From an uncultured Eggerthella sp. (lineage in GTDB: Bacteria > Actinomycetota > Coriobacteriia > Coriobacteriales > Eggerthellaceae): DNA of 59,133 nt. A program made the position numbers and the translations under genes. The notes beneath the pieces were generated by a model. It saw only the letters and a list, made by a program, of their open reading frames with translations. It made no database searches and was not told the DNA's origin. Location: the NCBI GenBank assembly GCA_902464295.1, contig CABQIW010000006.1, positions 1 through 59,133 of the forward strand. The letters run 5' to 3'. Shown one piece after another: positions 54,212-59,133 of the stretch (its first letter is position 1; every line of letters starts with the position of its first letter).

Positions 54212-56447
54212 GAGCGACGCACAGAACAAGAAGAAGGTCGAGAAGAATCAGCCTCTTGCACCAACGTATCTGTCGAGCATCTATCTCGAATACGTGAAGC
54301 TGACGAATTTCGGCAAGTTCGCCAATATGATCGTCGGCCCCTTCAAGCCTGGTCTCAATGTGGTGTATGGCGCGAATGAAGCGGGCAAGACCACTATCAG
54401 TGAACTCATCAAGAATGTCATGTTCGGTTGGCGTGCTTCGCGCCGCGGTTCGAACAGCTACAAGCCAGAGAATTCAGAGCGTATCGGTAGCCTGTTCTTC
54501 AAAGATGACCGTACGGGCGACGTTGAAGAGATCAAGCGTACGAAGAACAGCGAAGGCGTGGTCGATCGACTCCATGTGCTCGACGACATCGACAAGGAAA
54601 CGTACGAGACCATGTTCGCGCTCAATAGCGATGAGCTGCTCAAACTTGATCGCCATAACGAAGTTACTGCGCGATTGCTAACGGCTGGCTCTGGTACGGC
54701 ATCATCTCCTGCCATCGTGCTTGCTAAGATACAGGAGAAGATACGAGCGCTCATGTCGCGCTCCGCGCAAACTCCTGATTCGATCGCGCTCTTGCGTGAA
54801 GAGCAGGAACGCGAGAAAACGCTCGTTCAGGAGCTGCTCAACGAAACCGATAGCTTCTACGAAGAAGAGCGCAAGCTTGAATCGCTTCTTGCCCGCAAAG
54901 AAGCACTCACCGAAGCGCAAGCTGGGCTTAATACGGAGATCGAAGAGCTCAAGAGCAACTACGCACGCCTGGAAGGAATCGACGCTTCGATCGAGCAGAA
55001 TACTGCACTGCTCGAAAAAACCCGTGCTTCAGAGCAGCAGATGCGCCTTCCCGATTCAGTCGAAGTCGATGAGAATGTGCGTACGCTCAGCAAATTATCA
55101 TCTGCCGAAGAATATGAGGTCAAAACCCTTCTCGATGATCTCGATGAAGAGCGTCTCAAATACGAGCATGCGCTCGATAGCGCGAAACGTGAAGTAGCAA
55201 AGTCGACAACAGCGTTCGAGACGCTCATCAACGACCACGATTTCCAGACCGAGCAAGATCGCGCAAAGAAGCAACGGCGCATTCGCTTGATCATCGCGTT
55301 CGTTATTCTTATATGCATGGGCATCGTGGGCATTTGGCTTTTCCGACAAGGACGTGCGGTGGGTTCGCTCACGTATTCAGCATTCGGTGTGATCACGTGT
55401 CTCTGCGGGCTTCTTGTTGCAGCAGGTGGTATCGTCGCCAACATGCATCCTTCCAAAACTGAGGAAGCGTTTGAAGAGCGAAGACGCGATTACGAATGGG
55501 TCAAGTATCAAGACGAGCAGCACCTTGAACTCTGCGAGCGCGATCTGGCTGACCACAAGAACCGTGCGAAATGGTTCCTTGACCAGCGTGGATTCAGTGC
55601 TGCCGAAGGCTCGATACGCCAGGCGCGTCACTTGCTCGATCTTGCACACGACATGCGCACGAACGAAGAAACAACCAAGCAGAACCTCCAAGCGCTATCC
55701 TTGCAACGTGCGTCGCTCGAATCGCTCCTCAGTACGCTCGCGGAGCAGCGCCGCGAACTCTGTCTTTCAATGGGGCTCGATCCCGAGGCGCAGCTGGCGG
55801 ATCTCGAAGCGATCATCGAGCGCAAGAACACCGAACGCGCTAAAACGAGCGAGCTTATCCAAGAGACGAATCTCCAGTTCGGTCAGATTTCAAGTGAGCT
55901 TTCGCATGCGCGTCATGCCACCACCTTCGATGAGGCGAAACAGCGCAAGGCGATCGTGGATGCGCGCCTGAAAGAGCGCTATCACGAACTTGCCGTGCTG
56001 TTGCTTGCGCAGCGCAGCTTGGAAGTCTCGATCGCCGAATGGGAACGCAAAAGCCAGCCCGAAGTCTACAAGCAGGCTTCGCGCCTCTTCGCTCAGATGA
56101 CGAAGGGTGCGTGGCAGAAGGTGCGCATGAATGCTGAGGGCGAGATCGAAGCGCTCGATAGTGTGAAGACCGCCTGTCCTCCTCAGTTGCTCTCGCTCGG
56201 CACGCGCCAACAGCTCTATCTCGCGTTGCGCGTTGCCCTTCTCATCACGGCAGAAAATGTGGGCCGTTCGCTGCCTATCCTCTGCGACGACATCCTCGTG
56301 AATTTCGACGACGAACGCCGCCGTGAAGCTATCAAGGTGATCGTCGAGCTTTCGCGCTATCGCCAGGTTATTCTTTTCACCTGTCACCCGAGTGTCGCTG
56401 CCCTGGTGCGCGAGTGCGATTGCTCCTGTAATTTCTTCGAACTGTGA
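54204..56447 (+). CDS. YhaN/SbcC-like ATPase with central membrane helices
   Basis: A 747-residue ABC-type (SMC-like) ATPase. The N-terminus has KLTNFGKFANM and Walker A GANEAGKTT (56-64); long coiled coils flank a hydrophobic pair of helices near 355-410 (IRLIIAFVILICMGIVGIWLF, then VITCLCGLLVAAGG), and the C-terminus has LSLGTRQQLYLALRVALL (signature motif) with LCDDILVNFDD (Walker B) near 690-705. YhaN-like proteins with membrane segments in the coiled coil are known in Firmicutes. It would clamp DNA for the partner nuclease. Confidence 0.9.
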   Translation: MTKSDAQNKKKVEKNQPLAPTYLSSIYLEYVKLTNFGKFANMIVGPFKPGLNVVYGANEAGKTTISELIKNVMFGWRASRRGSNSYKPENSERIGSLFFKDDRTGDVEEIKRTKNSEGVVDRLHVLDDIDKETYETMFALNSDELLKLDRHNEVTARLLTAGSGTASSPAIVLAKIQEKIRALMSRSAQTPDSIALLREEQEREKTLVQELLNETDSFYEEERKLESLLARKEALTEAQAGLNTEIEELKSNYARLEGIDASIEQNTALLEKTRASEQQMRLPDSVEVDENVRTLSKLSSAEEYEVKTLLDDLDEERLKYEHALDSAKREVAKSTTAFETLINDHDFQTEQDRAKKQRRIRLIIAFVILICMGIVGIWLFRQGRAVGSLTYSAFGVITCLCGLLVAAGGIVANMHPSKTEEAFEERRRDYEWVKYQDEQHLELCERDLADHKNRAKWFLDQRGFSAAEGSIRQARHLLDLAHDMRTNEETTKQNLQALSLQRASLESLLSTLAEQRRELCLSMGLDPEAQLADLEAIIERKNTERAKTSELIQETNLQFGQISSELSHARHATTFDEAKQRKAIVDARLKERYHELAVLLLAQRSLEVSIAEWERKSQPEVYKQASRLFAQMTKGAWQKVRMNAEGEIEALDSVKTACPPQLLSLGTRQQLYLALRVALLITAENVGRSLPILCDDILVNFDDERRREAIKVIVELSRYRQVILFTCHPSVAALVRECDCSCNFFEL

Positions 56448-56487
56448 TATATTTTTCAGGTAGATTGAACTGTCGAAAGGAATACCT

Positions 56488-57783
56488 ATGCCGAGCACTG
56501 TTCTTCTAGGCGCCCAGTGGGGCGATGAAGGCAAAGGCAAGATCACCGACTTGATCGCAAAGGACTACGATTATGTTGTGCGCTATCAAGGAGGGAACAA
56601 CGCAGGGCATACGGTTATCACGGGCGATACGAAGCTTGCCCTTCACCTCATCCCTTCTGGAGTCATGTACGATAACGTTACGCCGGTCATCGGTAATGGC
56701 TGTGTGATCGACCCCAACGTGCTCATTGAGGAAATGAGCACCATCAACGAAGCGGGTTTCCCGACCGATCGCATGCTCGTTTCGTGCGATGCTCACGTCA
56801 TCATGCCTTATCACATCGACTTGGATGGTGCGAGCGAAGCGAAACGCGGCACCAAGCTCATCGGCACTACGAAGCGTGGCATCGGCCCTGCTTATGAGGA
56901 CAAGGTCGCCCGCCGCGGCATCCGCATCCAGGACATGATGGACGAAGCGGTCTTCCGCGAGAAGGTTGCCTCAGTGCTCGAGCTGAAGAACCAGATCCTC
57001 TCGAAGATCTATGATCTTCCCACCTATACCGTCGATCAGATCTGCGAAGCGTACCTGCCTCTGGCAGAGCGCATTCGCCCGCATATGGCAGAAACTACGC
57101 ACTTGCTCAACACTGCGCTGGCCGATGGCAAGTCGGTTCTCTTCGAAGGTGCGCAGGGCACCATGCTCGACATCGACCATGGCACCTATCCCTTCGTCAC
57201 CTCGTCTTCTTGCTGTGCAGGTGGTGCACCGATCGGTACGGGCGTTGGTCCGAAGGCGATCGACCGCGTGCTCGGCATCGCGAAGGCCTACATCACGCGT
57301 GTTGGATCCGGTCCGTTCCCGACCGAGCTTACCGATGAAGTGGGAGAACGCCTCTGCGAAGTAGGCGGAGAATATGGCGTTACTACGGGTCGTAAGCGCC
57401 GTTGCGGTTGGTACGATGCGGTCGTTGGTCGCTATGCTGCGCAGGTCAATTCGCTCACGGACGTTGCGCTTACCAAGCTCGACGTGCTTTCCTGTGTGCC
57501 GCGCATCAAAGTGTGCGTGGCCTACGAGATCGAGGGCAAGCGCTACGATTACTTCCCCATGGACCAAGAGCTTATCTGTTCCCCCAGCTTGAAGCCTATC
57601 TACGAAGAGCTTCCTGGTTGGGAGGGCATCGATATCTCCGATTGCAAACGCTTCGAAGACTTGCCGCAGAATGCGCAGGTCTACGTTCAGTATCTCGAAG
57701 ACATCACCGGTGTTCCCGCTTCGATCATTGCGGTCGGTCCCGATCGTGATCAGACGATCTTCAACGGCTGGGAAGCCCGCTAA
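56488..57783 (+). CDS. purA: Adenylosuccinate synthase
   Basis: A 431-residue enzyme joining IMP and aspartate with GTP, the first committed step to AMP. VLLGAQWGDEGKGKITDLIA (residues 5-23) is the P-loop region, GNNAGHTVI the catalytic region, and TTKRGIGPAYEDKVARRGIR and GTGVGPKAIDRVLGIAKAYITRVG follow. Full length and intact. AAAGGAA precedes the ATG. purD follows after 51 bases, suggesting a purine unit. Confidence 0.98.
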   Translation: MPSTVLLGAQWGDEGKGKITDLIAKDYDYVVRYQGGNNAGHTVITGDTKLALHLIPSGVMYDNVTPVIGNGCVIDPNVLIEEMSTINEAGFPTDRMLVSCDAHVIMPYHIDLDGASEAKRGTKLIGTTKRGIGPAYEDKVARRGIRIQDMMDEAVFREKVASVLELKNQILSKIYDLPTYTVDQICEAYLPLAERIRPHMAETTHLLNTALADGKSVLFEGAQGTMLDIDHGTYPFVTSSSCCAGGAPIGTGVGPKAIDRVLGIAKAYITRVGSGPFPTELTDEVGERLCEVGGEYGVTTGRKRRCGWYDAVVGRYAAQVNSLTDVALTKLDVLSCVPRIKVCVAYEIEGKRYDYFPMDQELICSPSLKPIYEELPGWEGIDISDCKRFEDLPQNAQVYVQYLEDITGVPASIIAVGPDRDQTIFNGWEAR

Positions 57784-57834
57784 TCATTACACAACGTAGC
57801 CAACCGCGACCATCCAGCGCGTGAAAGGTATCTC

Positions 57835-59127
57835 ATGAATATTCTAGTTTTAGGCAGTGGCGGCAGAGAGCATGCGATCACCTGGGCGCTGGCGAAAAGC
57901 CCTCGTTGTAGCGAGATCTATATCGCGCCAGGCAATGGTGGTACCGCTGAACTGGGCACTAATATCAAATCCTTGAACATCGAAGACGGTAGCGCGGTGC
58001 TTGATTTCGTGCGCCAAAACGATGTTGAACTGGTGGTCATCGGTCCCGAAGCGCCGCTCGTAAAAGGCGTTGCTGACGTTCTGCGCGAAGCAGGCATCGC
58101 GGTATTCGGTCCCGATGCGCAAGGCGCGCAGCTCGAAGGTTCGAAGACCTACAGCAAAGAATTCATGGAAGCGAACGGTATCCCGACCGCACGCTACAAG
58201 AGCTTCACCAACAAAGATGAAGCGCTGGCCTATTGCGACGAATTGGGTGCGCCGCTCGTGGTGAAGGCCGATGGTCTTGCGGCGGGCAAGGGCGTTATCG
58301 TTGCGGAAACACTCGATGCGGCTCGCGCGGGCGTTGAGGCGTGCTTCTCGGGCGAATTCGGATCTGCGGGCAACACCGTAGTGGTCGAAGAGATGCTCAC
58401 CGGTCCGGAGTGTTCGCTGCTTGCTTTCGTTACGAATGGCAAGGCATTCTGCATGGCGCCAGCGCAGGACCACAAGCGCGCCTACGACGGTGATCTGGGA
58501 CCCAATACGGGCGGCATGGGTGTGTATTCTCCGGTGCCTATCGTTAGCGATGAAGAGATGGCCGAAATGGTGCGCATCATGGAAGTGGCCGCTGCAGCAA
58601 CGGCGAAAGAGCCCTTTGAGCATGACTATCGCGGTGTGCTCTATGGTGGCTTCATGCTCACGCCCGAAGGCCCGAAGGTTCTCGAGTTCAACGCGCGATT
58701 CGGCGATCCGGAAACGCAGGTTGTCCTACCGCGCTTGAAGAGCGATCTGGTAGACATCATGATGGCGGTGGCCGAAGGTCGCGATGGCGATATCGATCTG
58801 GAATGGGACGACAATTGGGCGCTGAGTGTGGTGCTCGCTTCTGAGGGCTACCCTGGTTCGTATGAGAAGGGCAAGGTCATCCTTGGTGTTAAGGATGCTG
58901 AGGATCTGAACATGGTGCTCGTTTTCCACGCTGGCACGGCGCTGAATGTTGATGACGAGCTCATCACTTCGGGCGGTCGCGTGCTGAACGTGGTCGGGCT
59001 TGGCTCTTCGTTCGAATCTGCACGCCATCGCGCCTATGAAGCGATCAAGCGTATCAACTTCGAAGGTATGCAGTTCAGGAGCGATATTGGCAAGAAAGCC
59101 CTCGAAGGCCGCAGCGCCTGGGACTAG
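57835..59127 (+). CDS. purD: Phosphoribosylamine--glycine ligase
   Basis: A 430-residue ATP-grasp enzyme, step two of purine synthesis. It begins MNILVLGSGGREHAITWALA, with FGPDAQGAQLEGSKTYSKEFM near 93-113, PLVVKADGLAAGKGVIVAETL near 140-160, ECSLLAFVTNGKAFCMAPAQDHKRA and the metal-binding VLEFNARFGDPETQ. Complete within the window, stop at 59125-59127; AAAGG precedes the ATG. A further ribosome binding site (AAAGGA) at the window end hints at another gene. Confidence 0.98.
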   Translation: MNILVLGSGGREHAITWALAKSPRCSEIYIAPGNGGTAELGTNIKSLNIEDGSAVLDFVRQNDVELVVIGPEAPLVKGVADVLREAGIAVFGPDAQGAQLEGSKTYSKEFMEANGIPTARYKSFTNKDEALAYCDELGAPLVVKADGLAAGKGVIVAETLDAARAGVEACFSGEFGSAGNTVVVEEMLTGPECSLLAFVTNGKAFCMAPAQDHKRAYDGDLGPNTGGMGVYSPVPIVSDEEMAEMVRIMEVAAAATAKEPFEHDYRGVLYGGFMLTPEGPKVLEFNARFGDPETQVVLPRLKSDLVDIMMAVAEGRDGDIDLEWDDNWALSVVLASEGYPGSYEKGKVILGVKDAEDLNMVLVFHAGTALNVDDELITSGGRVLNVVGLGSSFESARHRAYEAIKRINFEGMQFRSDIGKKALEGRSAWD

Positions 59128-59133
59128 AAAGGA

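Noticed and set aside
1..59133. CRISPR arrays, insertion sequences or prophage genes
   Set aside because: No regular direct repeats with unique spacers, no transposase or integrase reading frames and no phage structural genes were seen.

Overview
The window is a chromosomal segment of a Coriobacteriia-type actinobacterium. The base composition looks near 50% GC by eye, which fits a low-GC member of the Eggerthellaceae such as Cryptobacterium better than Eggerthella or Slackia; the genus is an inference. It starts at the edge of the replication origin (AT-rich DNA with three TTWTCAACA boxes) and runs down one replication arm. Most genes lie on the + strand, co-oriented with replication.

Layout. 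1-6.2 kb: PEBP-family gene, then rpmH-rnpA-yidD-yidC-jag-rsmG-parA-parB, with parS sites at 3.0 and 3.8 kb and three more inside genes at 10.0-13.0 kb. 6.2-13.5 kb: rlmN, ddl, a C-terminally anchored protein, a DinG-type exonuclease-helicase and a membrane coiled-coil protein. 13.8-17.5 kb: a very large membrane M28-type peptidase whose catalytic domain is split by about 830 disordered residues. 17.5-24.3 kb: small zinc ribbon, ArsP_2-like metal exporter, tRNA-Gly, DJ-1 protein, ATP-grasp enzyme, flavin/Fe-S protein with MarR regulator, amino-acid ABC transporter (no ATPase here). 24.4-29.2 kb: two-TM protein, AlbA_2-winged-helix regulator and a divergent repeat-rich surface protein. 29.4-31.6 kb: HicAB toxin-antitoxin, small alarmone synthetase and a small unknown protein. 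31.7-38.8 kb: CstA, a HAD phosphatase, galE, nikR-hypE, a TusA-like protein lacking the catalytic Cys, and ferredoxin. 39.2-46.0 kb: heat-shock operon dnaK-grpE-dnaJ-hspR-clpB. 46.1-49.2 kb: small unknowns, an Fe-S nitroreductase and an RHH-linker-nucleotidyltransferase fusion. 49.6-52.9 kb: rpsF-ssb-rpsR-rplI-dnaB. 53.0-59.1 kb: YhaO/YhaN-like nuclease pair, purA and purD.

Most novel signals: (1) a short motif, [EDSN][DE][FY][ST]TSDA[TVI], occurs six times in three unrelated neighbouring proteins (a 187-aa unknown, the RHH-nucleotidyltransferase fusion, and a C-terminal extension of ribosomal protein L9); (2) the fusion itself, a CopG-like DNA-binding domain joined by an acidic linker to an MNT-like domain with a damaged DxD motif; (3) the split M28 peptidase; (4) a perfect 12-bp hairpin that buries the ribosome binding site and start codon of the ABC permease; (5) recurrent CGCTACACT promoters, some apparently giving leaderless mRNAs; (6) a structured intergenic region at 49.2-49.45 kb.

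All assignments come from reading the sequence and from family knowledge; no database search was run.
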